Of a DNA stretch of 64,000 nt, positions 10,883 to 20,060 are shown in pieces. A model generated the notes under the pieces. The model was not told the DNA's origin and did no database searches. It was given only the letters and a program-made list of their open reading frames with translations. The stretch covers positions 350,293-414,292 of the forward strand of contig NZ_AYVL01000002.1 in the NCBI RefSeq assembly GCF_000502835.1. The letters run 5' to 3'. The position numbers were made by a program, and so were the translations under genes. The stretch comes from Mesorhizobium sp. LSJC280B00. Lineage in GTDB: Bacteria > Pseudomonadota > Alphaproteobacteria > Rhizobiales > Rhizobiaceae. Positions within the stretch are counted from its first letter, which is position 1, and the number at the start of each line of letters is the position of its first letter.

Positions 10883-11749
10883 ATGGCCGCTACCCAGGAT
10901 CCCGCCACCCCTCTTGCCTCCGGAACTCCAGCGTCCGGACCGGCGATCATCCTGGTCGAGCCGCAGCTCGGCGAGAATATCGGCATGGTTGCGCGCGCCA
11001 TGGCCAATTTCGGCCTTACCGAGCTGCGGCTCGTCAATCCGCGCGACGGCTGGCCGAGCGAGAAGGCGCGTGCCGCCGCAAGCCGCGCCGACCACGTCAT
11101 CGATGCCGTCACGGTGTTCGATGACCTCGCCTCGGCAGTCGCCGATCTGAACTTCGTCTTCGCCACCACGGCGCGCGCGCGCGACAATTTCAAGCCGGTG
11201 CGCGGTCCGGTCGAGGCGGGCAGGGCGCTGCGCGCGCGGCAGCGGGCCGGCCAGCGCACCGGCATCCTGTTCGGCCGCGAGCGCTTCGGCCTCTATAATG
11301 ACGAGGTCGGCCTTGCCGACGAGATCGTCACCTTCCCCGTCGATCCAGCCTTCTCCTCGCTCAACATCGCCCAGGCGGCCCTGCTGATGTCCTATGAATG
11401 GATGAAGTCCGGCCTGGAAGACGAGACCAGGACCAACTTCTCCGGCCCCGAAATGCCACCGGCTGCCAAGGAAGAATTGCACGGCCTGTTTGCGTATCTG
11501 GAAGGTGCACTGGAGGCGCGCGGCTATTTCCGCCCGGCAGCGAAGAAACCGAAGATGGTCGACAATTTGCGTGCAGTGCTGACTCGCGCCGGCTTTGCCG
11601 AGCCGGAGCTCAAGGTGCTGCGCGGCATAATATCATCGCTGGACAGGTTCTCGCCGGCCATGCCGCGCGGCGACGGATCGCCCGGCGACGATCCAAGGCG
11701 GCTCCCGGCGGCCGCGGCACGCGCTGCGAGGGCGAAAGACAAAGACTAG
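10883..11749 (+). CDS. trmJ: tRNA (cytidine/uridine-2'-O-)-methyltransferase TrmJ-like
   Basis: The 288-residue protein is a SPOUT-fold RNA 2'-O-methyltransferase. The three SpoU motifs are visible: LVEPQLGENIGMVARAM (motif 1), TGILFGRERFGLYNDEV (motif 2) and SSLNIAQAALLMSYEW (motif 3), which together form the trefoil knot binding SAM. The best characterised relative, TrmJ, methylates position 32 of tRNAs. A basic C-terminal extension follows (about residues 215-288). The start is ATG 10883 (MAATQDPA), although the frame is open upstream. The gene order beside icd and murI is the rhizobial backbone order. Confidence 0.88.
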   Translation: MAATQDPATPLASGTPASGPAIILVEPQLGENIGMVARAMANFGLTELRLVNPRDGWPSEKARAAASRADHVIDAVTVFDDLASAVADLNFVFATTARARDNFKPVRGPVEAGRALRARQRAGQRTGILFGRERFGLYNDEVGLADEIVTFPVDPAFSSLNIAQAALLMSYEWMKSGLEDETRTNFSGPEMPPAAKEELHGLFAYLEGALEARGYFRPAAKKPKMVDNLRAVLTRAGFAEPELKVLRGIISSLDRFSPAMPRGDGSPGDDPRRLPAAAARAARAKDKD

Positions 11750-11829
11750 CCTCGGAACTGCCCATACCTCACCAGTAACCGAATGTTATTTGGTGTGATC
11801 CATTGTCTGGAAAACGATGGGTCCTTTCG

Positions 11830-12474
11830 ATGTTCAATTCAAATATCGGGCGTCTTCGCTTTTTCTTCTATTCCGCGGCCTTGCTGGTTGCGGAAATCGT
11901 GACCTTTGTGCTGTGCGTCGTGGGGACCGTCGGCTTCGAGGGTTTGGCCAATTCGAAACCCGGTCCTTCCAGGGAAGGGCTGGCCGCGGCTGTTCTCGTT
12001 ACCTCGCTGGTGATCGTTCTGTTCCGCGCGAATTTCGCCTGGCGTCGAAGCCGCGACGCGCAAGGGTCGGGTTGGATCCTTTGGTCGTATATCGTGTTCT
12101 CGACGCTGTTCGCGATCCTGCAGGCCGGCACTGTTCTTGTCGTGAAATTCGACGGCGAAGCTTCGCATTCCGGCCTTAACCTGTTGGGATTAGCTCTTGT
12201 CGGGCTGTGGGCCGTCATCTTGGCGGGCAAGCCGGCGGGCGGTGGCTCTGCGGATATGGCGTCATCCCTGAGTTTCGACGATTTCGACCCGCCCGGGCCG
12301 CTGCGCGGCGCCGCCGCGCTCCATTCAGCGTCAGCCGCCGGCGCGACGGCCCTGGCTCCAGCCTACGCCACGCGGGCCGCGCCGGTGCCGTCGAACCACC
12401 CTGCATCTCAACCTGCATCTCCGGCGAACGGCCGGCCGCGGCCCGGCAGCTTCGGCAAGCGCGGCCTTGTGTGA
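11830..12474 (+). CDS. DUF805-like inner-membrane protein with a proline/alanine-rich tail
   Basis: The 214-residue protein has four likely membrane segments (roughly residues 8-32, 52-68, 82-104 and 115-135). It has the DUF805-like opening GRLRFFFYS and a central ANFAWRRSRDAQGSGW. The last 70 residues are low-complexity Ala/Pro/Ser, likely cytoplasmic and disordered. The function is unknown. ATG 11830 starts just before the conserved opening; an upstream TTG at 11803 is possible. It sits between trmJ and murI on the same strand. Confidence 0.65.
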   Translation: MFNSNIGRLRFFFYSAALLVAEIVTFVLCVVGTVGFEGLANSKPGPSREGLAAAVLVTSLVIVLFRANFAWRRSRDAQGSGWILWSYIVFSTLFAILQAGTVLVVKFDGEASHSGLNLLGLALVGLWAVILAGKPAGGGSADMASSLSFDDFDPPGPLRGAAALHSASAAGATALAPAYATRAAPVPSNHPASQPASPANGRPRPGSFGKRGLV

Positions 12475-12589
12475 CCGTCTCGCCGCATCAAGGCCATGAT
12501 GGTTCCAGATAGAAGCGGCCGGGATAAACCATCATTGGCCGAAGCAGAAAGCATGGGCCGGGCCTTCCCTCGTGATCTCGTTTGTGATT

Positions 12590-12623
12590 CCCAGCCCTTA
12601 GTGACTCCCAGCCCTTAGTGACT
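12590..12623 (+). repeat. 17-bp tandem duplication before murI
   Basis: CCCAGCCCTTAGTGACT occurs twice head to tail (12590-12606 and 12607-12623), ending two bases before the murI ATG. The duplication lies where a ribosome binding site is expected and no good purine-rich site is seen. Confidence 0.9.
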
Positions 12624-12625
12624 CA

Positions 12626-13444
12626 ATGACAATGACCGATCCATCGAGCGCCCGTCCGATCCTGATGTTCGATTCCGGCATTGGCGGCCTCACCGTGCTG
12701 CGTGAGGCGCGCGTGCTGATGCCTGACCGCCGCTTCGTCTATGTCGCCGACGACGCGGGGTTCCCCTTCGGCGGCTGGGAGGAGCCGGCGCTGAGAACAC
12801 ATATCCTGGAGTTGTTCGCCAGGCTGCTCGACCGGTTTTCGCCGGCCATTTCGGTCATCGCCTGCAACACCGCCTCGACACTGGTCATCGATGCCTTGCG
12901 CGAGAGGTTTCCCGGCCGCCCTTTCGTCGGCACCGTGCCGGCCATCAAGCCGGCGGCGGAACGCACGCGCTCAGGTCTGGTTTCGGTGCTGGCGACGCCC
13001 GGCACCGTCAAGCGCCAGTACACGCGCGATCTGATCAGCAAATGGGCGCAGAAATGCCATGTCCGCCTGGTCGGCAGCGACAGGCTGGCGGGATTGGCCG
13101 AAGCCTATATGCGCGATGGTTTTGTCGACGAGGACGCCGTGCGCGCAGAGATCGCGCCGTGCTTCGTCGAGCATGACGGGCTGCGCACCGACATCGTCGT
13201 GCTTGCCTGCACCCATTATCCTTTTTTGGCCAACCGCATGCGCAAGACAGCACCTTGGCCGGTCGACTGGCTCGACCCGGCCGAGGCGATCGCACGCCGC
13301 GCGCTGTCGCTGCTTGCCGATACCGAGGCCGCTTATCGCAGAGAGGCACTGCCGGAAGGCGCCGACCTCGCGTTCTTCACCTCGAACAGCGCCGATTTTC
13401 CGACGCGCCGGCTGATGCAGGGATTTGGCCTGACGATATCCTGA
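12626..13444 (+). CDS. murI: Glutamate racemase
   Basis: The 272-residue enzyme makes D-glutamate for peptidoglycan. The opening [15 protein letters not shown] contains the conserved Asp-Ser. The two catalytic cysteines are Cys80 in ACNTAS and Cys195 in LACTHYPF, which act on opposite faces of the substrate. The length matches the family. Initiation may be at ATG 12626 or at the next in-frame ATG 12632. The sequence immediately upstream is the tandem 17-bp repeat. Confidence 0.95.
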   Translation: MTMTDPSSARPILMFDSGIGGLTVLREARVLMPDRRFVYVADDAGFPFGGWEEPALRTHILELFARLLDRFSPAISVIACNTASTLVIDALRERFPGRPFVGTVPAIKPAAERTRSGLVSVLATPGTVKRQYTRDLISKWAQKCHVRLVGSDRLAGLAEAYMRDGFVDEDAVRAEIAPCFVEHDGLRTDIVVLACTHYPFLANRMRKTAPWPVDWLDPAEAIARRALSLLADTEAAYRREALPEGADLAFFTSNSADFPTRRLMQGFGLTIS

Positions 13445-13520
13445 CCGCAAGCAATTTTCGCTTTGGGAACATCACACCAGACAATGCGTTTTCCTCTCAT
13501 CGGAAACGGGAGAAACCATC

Positions 13521-13709
13521 ATGCCAGCCACCTCAAAAGCCCAGCAGAAAGCGGCCGGCGCGGCATTGTCAGCCAAGCGCGGCGAGACCAAGAAGGGCGC
13601 GCTCAAAGGCGCGTCGAAGGGAATGTATAAATCCATGAGCGAAAAACAGCTCGAGGAATTCGCCGAGACCAAGCGCAAGGGCCTGCCGGAAAAGAAGTCG
13701 AAACACTGA
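13521..13709 (+). CDS. DUF3008-family small basic protein
   Basis: This 62-residue protein is rich in Lys, Ala and Gly (AAGAALSAKRGETKKGALKG, then SMSEKQLEEFAETKRKGLPEKK). This pattern is that of DUF3008, a small cytoplasmic family widespread in rhizobia. It resembles small stress-induced or nucleic-acid-associated proteins, but no function is established. A GGGAGAAA ribosome binding site lies 5-12 bases before the ATG. Confidence 0.8.
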   Translation: MPATSKAQQKAAGAALSAKRGETKKGALKGASKGMYKSMSEKQLEEFAETKRKGLPEKKSKH

Positions 13710-13744
13710 TCGACTGGCCATTCTGACGGCGGATGCCGGTCAAT

Positions 13745-13771
13745 AAAAGGCCCGCGGCTGAACCGCGGGCC
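13745..13771 (-). terminator. Intrinsic terminator of the minus-strand gene at 13800
   Basis: A perfect 9-bp GC-rich stem (GGCCCGCGG paired with CCGCGGGCC, 13749-13771) with a 5-base loop is followed on the minus strand by TTTTATTG. It lies between two convergent genes and could serve both, but the U-tract favours the minus strand. Confidence 0.75.
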
Positions 13772-13799
13772 ATGAAGTCTCAGCGGGCGAGGGCGAAAA

Positions 13800-14012
13800 T
13801 TACCAGTTCCAGCCCCACCCGCAGCGCCGCACTTTGTAGCGGATCACCTTGCGATGACCGTGGCGCCACACCACCTTCTTCTTGACCACGATGCGGCAGA
13901 CCTGGTGATGCCTATGCCCGTGCCAATGCCGGGCCTGCGCCGGCTCGGGCGCGACCGCCATCGTGCCGGCCATCACCGCGGCGCCTACCAACGTAAGGAA
14001 GAACTTCTTCAT
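13800..14012 (-). CDS. Small secreted histidine- and basic-rich protein
   Basis: The 70-residue product begins with a clear signal peptide (MKKFFLTLVGAAVMAGTMAV, cleavage likely after AQA near residue 28). The mature part holds a His/Arg/Trp/Lys-rich stretch (RHWHGHRHHQ), two cysteines (VCRIVVKK and VRRCGWGWNW) and a Trp-rich end. The composition suggests a periplasmic metal- or envelope-binding peptide, but no family function is known. The start is fixed by the signal peptide. Confidence 0.7.
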   Translation of the reverse strand: MKKFFLTLVGAAVMAGTMAVAPEPAQARHWHGHRHHQVCRIVVKKKVVWRHGHRKVIRYKVRRCGWGWNW

Positions 14013-14172
14013 GCGAATTCCAGCTCCTCTGAGTTCAGTCCCTTCCTGATGCCGCTGGCGCAACCTCCCGCCACATCCGGCACGTTCTACAACCGTAACA
14101 CTATCCGGTTCGGCGATTCGCGCCAGCCAGAAGCTTGACAGCGGTTAAATCTCCGTTTAACCAGCCCACCAA

Positions 14173-14204
14173 CACCGGGCCGCAATGCCCGGTGGTTTTC
14201 TTTA
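14173..14204 (+). terminator. Orphan plus-strand intrinsic terminator upstream of rpsD
   Basis: An 8-bp stem (CACCGGGC paired with GCCCGGTG, loop CGCAAT) is followed by GTTTTCTTT. No plus-strand gene precedes it since 13709. A palindrome (GGTTAAA and TTTAACC, 14143-14162) and a CTTGAC hexamer (14134-14139) lie just upstream. Confidence 0.65.
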
Positions 14205-14271
14205 TGTGTGCAAGACGTTTGGGAAGCCGGTTTTACTTTCCCTATGTCTTGTTTGAAATGACGTGTCCCGT

Positions 14272-14301
14272 GGGTTTTCCGTCGCGTTGCGTGGAAAACC
14301 C
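14272..14301 (+). promoter_or_regulatory. Hairpin in the rpsD 5' leader
   Basis: A perfect 9-bp stem (GGGTTTTCC paired with GGAAAACCC) encloses a 12-base loop about 90 bases before the rpsD start. S4 represses its own operon through leader RNA in E. coli and Bacillus, by unrelated structures. A comparable role here is only a suggestion from position. Confidence 0.35.
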
Positions 14302-14392
14302 TGTCAGGTCTCGAAAACGGAGGCCAGAGGAGGGCGCGTTTCCTTCACGCGGACCATGAGGTCCCGGGTGTGTTGTTTTGAAAGGGAATGCG

Positions 14393-15010
14393 ATGAGCAA
14401 GCGCGAATCCGCGAAGTACAAGATCGACCGCCGTCTTGGCGAAAACATCTGGGGCCGCCCGAAGTCCCCGGTCAACAAGCGTGAATACGGCCCCGGCCAG
14501 CATGGCCAGCGCCGCAAGGGCAAGCTTTCCGATTTCGGCCTGCAGCTGCGCGCCAAGCAGAAGCTGAAGGGCCACTATGGCGACGTTTCGGAAAAGCAGT
14601 TCCGCAAGGTCTATGAAGAGGCGGACCGCCGCAAGGGCGACACCTCGGAGAACCTGATCGGCCTGCTCGAATCGCGCCTCGACGCGGTCGTCTACCGCGC
14701 CAAATTCGTGCCGACCATCTTTGCGGCGCGCCAGTTCGTCAATCACGGCCACATCAACGTCAACGGCAAGCGCGTCAACATCGGCTCGTACCGCTGCAAG
14801 CCGGGCGATGTCATCGAAGTGCGCGAGAAGTCGAAGCAGCTGGTCATCGTGCTGGAATCGGTGGGCCTGGCCGAGCGCGACGTGCCCGATTATATCGAGG
14901 CCGATCACAACAAGATGACCGCGGCTTTCACGCGCATCCCCGGCCTGGCGGACGTTCCGTTTGCCGTGCAGATGGAACCGAACCTGGTTGTCGAGTTCTA
15001 TTCGCGCTGA
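14393..15010 (+). CDS. rpsD: 30S ribosomal protein S4
   Basis: The 205-residue protein is the 16S rRNA-binding assembly protein S4. The N-terminal part has [17 protein letters not shown] and [20 protein letters not shown]. The S4 RNA-binding domain spans about residues 95-160 ([20 protein letters not shown], then [18 protein letters not shown]). AAAGGGA lies about 8 bases before ATG 14393. It is a stand-alone gene, as usual in rhizobia, with its own terminator at 15037. Confidence 0.98.
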   Translation: MSKRESAKYKIDRRLGENIWGRPKSPVNKREYGPGQHGQRRKGKLSDFGLQLRAKQKLKGHYGDVSEKQFRKVYEEADRRKGDTSENLIGLLESRLDAVVYRAKFVPTIFAARQFVNHGHINVNGKRVNIGSYRCKPGDVIEVREKSKQLVIVLESVGLAERDVPDYIEADHNKMTAAFTRIPGLADVPFAVQMEPNLVVEFYSR

Positions 15011-15036
15011 TCGGCGCGTTCGTCACGACACAACCG

Positions 15037-15070
15037 AAGGCCGCCCGTCCAGGCGGCCTTTTCTTTCTTC
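15037..15070 (+). terminator. Intrinsic terminator of rpsD
   Basis: A perfect 9-bp stem (AAGGCCGCC paired with GGCGGCCTT) with a 6-base loop is followed directly by TTCTTTCTTC. It lies 27 bp after the rpsD stop, as a textbook rho-independent terminator. Confidence 0.9.
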
Positions 15071-15162
15071 GTCCTTTTCCGGGACGTGATTCGGAAATCG
15101 ATTTCGATTTTCGATCCGATGCGCTACTGCGGGCGGCAACAGGACTTTAGGGCCGACGCGCC

Positions 15163-16050
15163 GTGAACATGCAGCCAGACGCCAAAACGCTTGACCCGAT
15201 CGCCGACGCCGAAGGCGGCTTTCATCCTCTGTTTGCCGATGTGCCGTCCTCCGTCGAGTTCAACAAGCTGCGCAAGCGGCTGTTGCGGCTTGCCCGCCAG
15301 GCGATCGACGATTTCGCCATGGTGAGACCCGGCGACCGTTGGCTGATCGCTCTGTCGGGCGGCAAGGATTCCTACGGCCTGCTCGCCGTGCTGCTTGATC
15401 TCAAATGGCGCGGGCTGCTGCCGGTCGAGCTGTTGGCCTGCAATCTCGACCAGGGCCAGCCGAACTTTCCCAAGCACATATTGCCCGATTATCTCGACAG
15501 CTATGCCATTCCGCATCGCATCGAATATCAGGACACTTATTCGGTGGTCACCGACAAGCTGGCCGAGGGCAGCACCTATTGCTCGCTGTGCTCGCGGCTG
15601 CGGCGCGGCCATCTCTATCGCATTGCCCGCGAGGAGGGCTGCTCGGCGCTGGTGCTCGGCCACCACCGCGAGGACATACTGGAAACCTTCTTCATGAACC
15701 TGTTCCATGGCGGGCGCTTGGCCGCCATGCCGCCGAAGCTGCTCAATGACGAAGGCGATGTCATGGTGCTGCGGCCGCTCGCCTATTGTGCGGAAGCCGA
15801 TCTCGAGAAATTCGCTGGCGCCATGAAATTCCCGATCATTCCGTGTGATCTGTGCGGTAGCCAGGAAGGCCTGCAGCGCAACGCCATGAAGGCGATGCTC
15901 GACGACATCGAGAAGCGCATGCCCGGCCGCAAGGACACGATGATCCGCGCCATGACCAATGTGCGGCGTTCGCATCTGCTCGACAGGAAACTGTTCGATT
16001 TCGCCGCCCTCAATGAAACCCTCACCACCAGGCGTCCCGATGACATTTGA
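15163..16050 (+). CDS. ttcA: tRNA 2-thiocytidine biosynthesis protein TtcA
   Basis: The 295-residue ATP-dependent enzyme thiolates C32 of certain tRNAs. It has the PP-loop SGGKDS at residues 65-70. Two cysteine pairs, Cys140-x2-Cys143 (YCSLCSR) and Cys228-x2-Cys231 (PCDLCGS), supply the ligands of the iron-sulfur cluster used in TtcA. GTG 15163 and ATG 15169 are both possible starts and give nearly the same protein. The stop overlaps the next gene by 11 bases, implying co-expression. Confidence 0.95.
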   Translation: MNMQPDAKTLDPIADAEGGFHPLFADVPSSVEFNKLRKRLLRLARQAIDDFAMVRPGDRWLIALSGGKDSYGLLAVLLDLKWRGLLPVELLACNLDQGQPNFPKHILPDYLDSYAIPHRIEYQDTYSVVTDKLAEGSTYCSLCSRLRRGHLYRIAREEGCSALVLGHHREDILETFFMNLFHGGRLAAMPPKLLNDEGDVMVLRPLAYCAEADLEKFAGAMKFPIIPCDLCGSQEGLQRNAMKAMLDDIEKRMPGRKDTMIRAMTNVRRSHLLDRKLFDFAALNETLTTRRPDDI

Positions 16051-16861
16051 CGACAGCGCGATCGACTGGCTTGCCGACCTTCTGTCGGAAGCCGCCGTCG
16101 CCGAGATCATGCCGCGCTTTCGCCGGTTGAGCGAGGGCGACGTCCGTCGCAAGACCTCGGCCGCCGATCTCGTCACCGAGGCCGACGTCAATGCCGAACG
16201 GCTCATCACCGCCAGGCTGCGCCAGCGTTATCCCCACGCAATGATCGTCGGCGAGTGCTCAGACGACCCGACGCTGCTCGACGGTCTCGGCGACGCCGAA
16301 CTCGCCTTCGTCATCGACCCGGTCGACGGCACCTTCAACTTCGCCTCCGGCGTGCCGCTGTTCGGCGTCATGCTTGGCGTCGTGATCAAGGGCGAGACGG
16401 TCGCCGGCATCATTCACGATCCCGTCGGCAAGGATTGGCTGATCGGCGTTAGTGGCGCCGGCAGCCATATCCGCCATGCCCATGGCAATCTGGAAAAGGT
16501 CCATGTCGCCAAACCGGCGCCGATGTCGGAAATGACCGGTGCGGTCTCATGGCACTATGTGCCCGAGCCGGACCGCTCACGTTTGGCGCGCAACCAGACC
16601 AAGTCGCTATCGCAGTTCAACTATCGCTGCGCCGCCCACGAATACCGCCTGCTGGCCAGCGGCCACGGCCATTTCGTCGTCTACAACAAGCTGATGCCTT
16701 GGGACCACCTGGCCGGCGTGCTGATCCATGCGGAGGCGGGCGGCCATGCCGCGCGCTTCGACGGCAGCGCCTATCTGCCGTCGCATGTCGGAGGTGGCCT
16801 GCTGGTCGCGCCGGACCGGGAGAGCTGGCGGGAGCTGCGCCGCGAGCTCTGGGCGGAATAA
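16040..16861 (+). CDS. Inositol monophosphatase-family phosphatase
   Basis: The 273-residue protein has the Mg2+-dependent sugar/nucleotide phosphatase motifs: the metal-ligand Glu72 in VGECSDD, DPVDGT at 93-98, and the C-terminal [15 protein letters not shown]. Family members dephosphorylate inositol phosphate, histidinol phosphate (HisN) or 3'-phosphoadenosine 5'-phosphate (CysQ). The motifs do not separate these. The ATG lies inside the end of ttcA (11-base overlap), so the two are translated together. Confidence 0.9.
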   Translation: MTFDDSAIDWLADLLSEAAVAEIMPRFRRLSEGDVRRKTSAADLVTEADVNAERLITARLRQRYPHAMIVGECSDDPTLLDGLGDAELAFVIDPVDGTFNFASGVPLFGVMLGVVIKGETVAGIIHDPVGKDWLIGVSGAGSHIRHAHGNLEKVHVAKPAPMSEMTGAVSWHYVPEPDRSRLARNQTKSLSQFNYRCAAHEYRLLASGHGHFVVYNKLMPWDHLAGVLIHAEAGGHAARFDGSAYLPSHVGGGLLVAPDRESWRELRRELWAE

Positions 16862-16910
16862 CTCTTCGCTGCCAAAGTTGTCCAATCTTGTGCGAAACCG
16901 GAGATCTCGA

Positions 16911-17318
16911 ATGAAACCTCGGTCCGCAATTGTTGCAACGGCCTTTGCCCTTGCCTTGGTTGCCGGTGTCAATGAAGCAAGAGCTGGGGAACGCGCATGT
17001 CGCAGTCCCGACTCCGTCGACACCATAGACGAGATGTTCTCCGCGATCTTCGCCTGTTGGAAGCCGCCGCGCGGAAGCGCGGGCATGACCCTGACGCTGC
17101 AGTTCTCAATTCGCCGAAACGGCACGCTTATTGGCAAGCCGCGCGCCACTTTCTCCCATCTAGGGGACGATGGTCCGCTCAACCGGGCCTTCGTGGCTTC
17201 CGTCCTCGAGGCGCTCGACAAGGCTCTTCCACTGCCCGTTTCGGACAGCATGGGTGGAGCAATCGCAGGACGTACGCTGTTCCCTCGCTTCACCGCGGTC
17301 AGTGAGGGTGCATCCTAG
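16911..17318 (+). CDS. Secreted protein with a TonB C-terminal-like domain
   Basis: The 135-residue product starts with a signal peptide (KPRSAIVATAFALALVAGV, cleavage near ARA-GE). The mature part resembles the TonB/TolA C-terminal domain: MTLTLQFSIRRNGTLIGKPR, then LNRAFVASVLEALDKALPLP. In full-length TonB or TolA this domain contacts outer-membrane partners. Here the membrane anchor and linker are missing, so it is a free periplasmic domain of unknown role. It follows the phosphatase gene by 49 bp and converges on the MFS gene. Confidence 0.65.
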   Translation: MKPRSAIVATAFALALVAGVNEARAGERACRSPDSVDTIDEMFSAIFACWKPPRGSAGMTLTLQFSIRRNGTLIGKPRATFSHLGDDGPLNRAFVASVLEALDKALPLPVSDSMGGAIAGRTLFPRFTAVSEGAS

Positions 17319-17336
17319 GCGCACGCGCAATGGGCA

Positions 17337-18581
17337 TTAGACCGGCGGGTTATGCGGCTGGAACAGTCTGCCGCGCTCGGCCAGCAGGATCATCAGCAGC
17401 GCCGCCACCGACACGCTGCAGAACCCGGCGGCCAGCGGCGTCACCGTGCCGTTGAAGGCTTGGCCGATCAGCGTGCCGAGAATGCCGCCAAGAAATGTCT
17501 GCATGAACCCAAGGATCGACGACGCAGTGCCGGCCAGGTGCCCCAGCGGCTCCATAGCGAGCGCGTTGAAGTTCGCGCCGAGCGCGCCGAACGGGACCAT
17601 GGCGCAGGCAAAGAAGGTAATGAAGAGCCAGAGCGGCATCTTCATTTCGATGGAAACGACCAGCCAGGCAAGGCTGATTGCCAGAAACAGCAGCAGCGCG
17701 CTTTGCGACAGGCGGCGCATGCCGATACGGCCGACGAGGCACGAGTTGAGGTAGTTCGAAAAAGCAAGCACGCCGGCAACCCCCGCGAAGATGACGGGGA
17801 ACATCTCGCCGACATTGAACACGCTGACATAGATCTGCTGGGCTGAGGCGATGAAGCCGAACATGGCGCCGAAGATGAAGGTGCTGGCGAAGGCGTAGCA
17901 GAGCGCGATGCGGTTGGTGAGAACGATGCGGAAGCCGCCGATGATGGAGGACAGCGTCAGCGGCCGGCGATATTCGGGGTGTAGTGTCTCGGGCAGGCGC
18001 AGCAGCGACCAGGCGGACACGATCAGCGCGCCGGCTGCCATGGTGACGAAGATCACATGCCAGGTCGCAAACAGCATGATGAACTGGCCGATACCGGGCG
18101 CCACCACCGGAATGGCCATGAACACCATGAAGATCAAGGACATGACTTCGGCCATGCGCCTTCCGTCGAACGTATCGCGCACGATCGAGACGGCAATGAC
18201 GCGCGTCGCCGCCGCACCGATGCCTTGCACGGCCCGGCATAGCAGAAGCGTGGTGAATGACGGGGCGATTGCCGCAGCGCCGGCCGCCAGGACGTAGATC
18301 ACCAGCCCTGCGACAAGCGGCGCGCGGCGCCCGAAGCGGTCCGAGATCGGCCCGAAGAACAGCTGTCCGCCGCCAAAGCCAAGGATATAGGCGGTGACAA
18401 CATATTGCCGGTGGTTTTCATTTTCGATGCCAAGCGAAGCGCCGATCTGCTGCAGCGCCGGCAAAATAATGTCGATGGCCAGCGAATTGAGCGCCATCAG
18501 CGCCGCGCACAGCGCAATGAATTCCCAGCGCGGAATAGGCAAGGTGCTTGCCTTTTGCTGCGCTTGTGCTTGCTGATCCAC
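17337..18581 (-). CDS. Bcr/CflA-type MFS drug efflux transporter
   Basis: The 414-residue protein has twelve predicted membrane helices and the MFS motif between helices 2 and 3 (GPISDRFGRRAPLVAGLV). The opening after helix 1 (LNSLAIDIILPALQQIGASLG) is typical of the Bcr/CflA subfamily of proton-driven exporters. GTG 18581 is chosen because GAGGA lies 11 bases before it; a TTG at 18599 would add six residues. The exported compound cannot be predicted. It converges with the TonB-like gene. Confidence 0.88.
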   Translation of the reverse strand: MDQQAQAQQKASTLPIPRWEFIALCAALMALNSLAIDIILPALQQIGASLGIENENHRQYVVTAYILGFGGGQLFFGPISDRFGRRAPLVAGLVIYVLAAGAAAIAPSFTTLLLCRAVQGIGAAATRVIAVSIVRDTFDGRRMAEVMSLIFMVFMAIPVVAPGIGQFIMLFATWHVIFVTMAAGALIVSAWSLLRLPETLHPEYRRPLTLSSIIGGFRIVLTNRIALCYAFASTFIFGAMFGFIASAQQIYVSVFNVGEMFPVIFAGVAGVLAFSNYLNSCLVGRIGMRRLSQSALLLFLAISLAWLVVSIEMKMPLWLFITFFACAMVPFGALGANFNALAMEPLGHLAGTASSILGFMQTFLGGILGTLIGQAFNGTVTPLAAGFCSVSVAALLMILLAERGRLFQPHNPPV

Positions 18582-18743
18582 GGCCAGTCCGATCCTCAAA
18601 CGAAAATGCGCCGGCTGGCCGACGCATCCATTCGTTGATTGCCCGATAATGGGCAGAACTTTTTGCCAAGGTGGGGGCTGCCCCGGCGCTTAGCGCATGA
18701 CCCCCGAAAATCGCAGGCGGAAGGTCATACGCAGAAACAGAAG

Positions 18744-19079
18744 TCAGGCGGCGCCTTTGACGCTGACGCCCTTTTCGACGAGGAAGGTCTGCAATTCGCC
18801 CGCCTGGAACATCTCGCGGATGATGTCGCAGCCGCCGACGAACTCGCCCTTGACGTAGAGCTGCGGGATGGTCGGCCAGTTTGAATAGTCCTTGATGCCT
18901 TGCCGCAGTTCGGCCGACGTCAGCACGTCGACGCCCTTATAGTCGGCGCCGATATAGTCGAGGATCTGCACGACCTGGCCGGAAAATCCGCATTGCGGGA
19001 AGCCGGGCGTGCCCTTCATGAAGAGAACGACGTCGTTGCCCTTCACTTCATTGTCGATGTAGTCGTTGATGCCGCTCAT
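18744..19079 (-). CDS. grxD: Monothiol glutaredoxin (CGFS type)
   Basis: The 111-residue protein has the monothiol active site CGFS at residues 30-33 ([12 protein letters not shown]), the cis-Pro turn [20 protein letters not shown], and the usual length. Grx4-type proteins bind a [2Fe-2S] cluster, often together with BolA, and carry Fe-S clusters in the cytosol. In rhizobia the gene usually lies beside bolA; here the two are separated by an oppositely oriented glycosidase gene. ATG 19079 (MSGINDYI) is the family start. Confidence 0.95.
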   Translation of the reverse strand: MSGINDYIDNEVKGNDVVLFMKGTPGFPQCGFSGQVVQILDYIGADYKGVDVLTSAELRQGIKDYSNWPTIPQLYVKGEFVGGCDIIREMFQAGELQTFLVEKGVSVKGAA

Positions 19080-19241
19080 GGAATACCCTTTCATGCCTGT
19101 GGGAGTCAGGCTCGAACATTACCCTTCAAATAAACCCATGGGTTGCGCGAAACAAGATGTTTGCCGCCTTGCCATGCAAATGGCGCAAAGGAACGTCTGA
19201 TCTTGTGCCAAGCCGTTGGCCACCATCTTTCCCGAGGCGCG

Positions 19242-20048
19242 ATGAAAAGACGATATCTCGCCGGGTTCCTCCTCGCCGTTCTGCTCGCCGCACTGGCCTT
19301 GATCTGGTGGGCCAGGTCGCCGAGACAACTACCCCTCGTCGTCGGCGGTGAATTGCCAGCGCCGTGCCGCGACGCGAGCTTCGAGGCGGTCGCGTATGTC
19401 GTCTGCGAGATCGATCTGCGCCACTATGACATCGGTGTGTTCCACGCAGGCCTTGACGGCAAGGCTTTCGGTTCACTGGACAAATTCGACAAGGCGATGG
19501 CGGATCAGGGCCGGCCGGTGCTGCTCGCGATGAATGCCGGCATGTATCACCAAGACCTGACCCCAGTCGGCCTTCTCGTCGAAGACGGCCGGGAGAAGGC
19601 GCCGATCAACGTCGCCGACAGCGAAGGCAATTTCTTCCTGAAACCGAACGGCGTCTTCCTGGTCCGCAAGGACGGCAAGGCGGCGGTCATGGAGACAAGC
19701 GCCTATGCTGCGACCAGACTGGACGTGATGTTTGCCACGCAATCCGGCCCGATGCTGGTGATCGACGGCCGGCTTCATCCCCGCTTCGAGCAGAACGGCA
19801 CATCGCGCTATATCCGCAACGGCGTCGGCGTGCGTGACGAAAACACTGTCGTGCTGGCGATCTCGCGCTCTGAGGTCAGCCTCGGCAGCTTCGCGCGGCT
19901 ATTCCGGGATGCGCTCGATTGTCCCAACGCGCTTTTCTTCGACGGGGTCGTTTCGGCGCTGTCGAACGGCGAGCGGATGATTGTGGGTGGAAAGTATCCG
20001 GCGGGGCCGATCATTGCCGTGACCGGTAAGAAGCTTGCGAGCCGGTAA
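19242..20048 (+). CDS. Phosphodiester glycosidase (NAGPA/DUF2233)-family exported protein
   Basis: The 268-residue product has an N-terminal membrane anchor or signal (RRYLAGFLLAVLLAALALIW). A NAGPA-like domain follows: LLAMNAGMYHQDLTPVGLLV, NFFLKPNGVF, ATQSGPMLVIDGRLHP, and the catalytic-region ALFFDGVVSALSNGE. Relatives cleave GlcNAc-1-phosphodiester bonds or act on cell-wall glycans. The position splits bolA from grxD on the opposite strand, which points to a later insertion in this lineage. The ATG is chosen by the hydrophobic start and an upstream CGAGG. Confidence 0.82.
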   Translation: MKRRYLAGFLLAVLLAALALIWWARSPRQLPLVVGGELPAPCRDASFEAVAYVVCEIDLRHYDIGVFHAGLDGKAFGSLDKFDKAMADQGRPVLLAMNAGMYHQDLTPVGLLVEDGREKAPINVADSEGNFFLKPNGVFLVRKDGKAAVMETSAYAATRLDVMFATQSGPMLVIDGRLHPRFEQNGTSRYIRNGVGVRDENTVVLAISRSEVSLGSFARLFRDALDCPNALFFDGVVSALSNGERMIVGGKYPAGPIIAVTGKKLASR

Positions 20049-20060
20049 CTGCAAGAGAGC

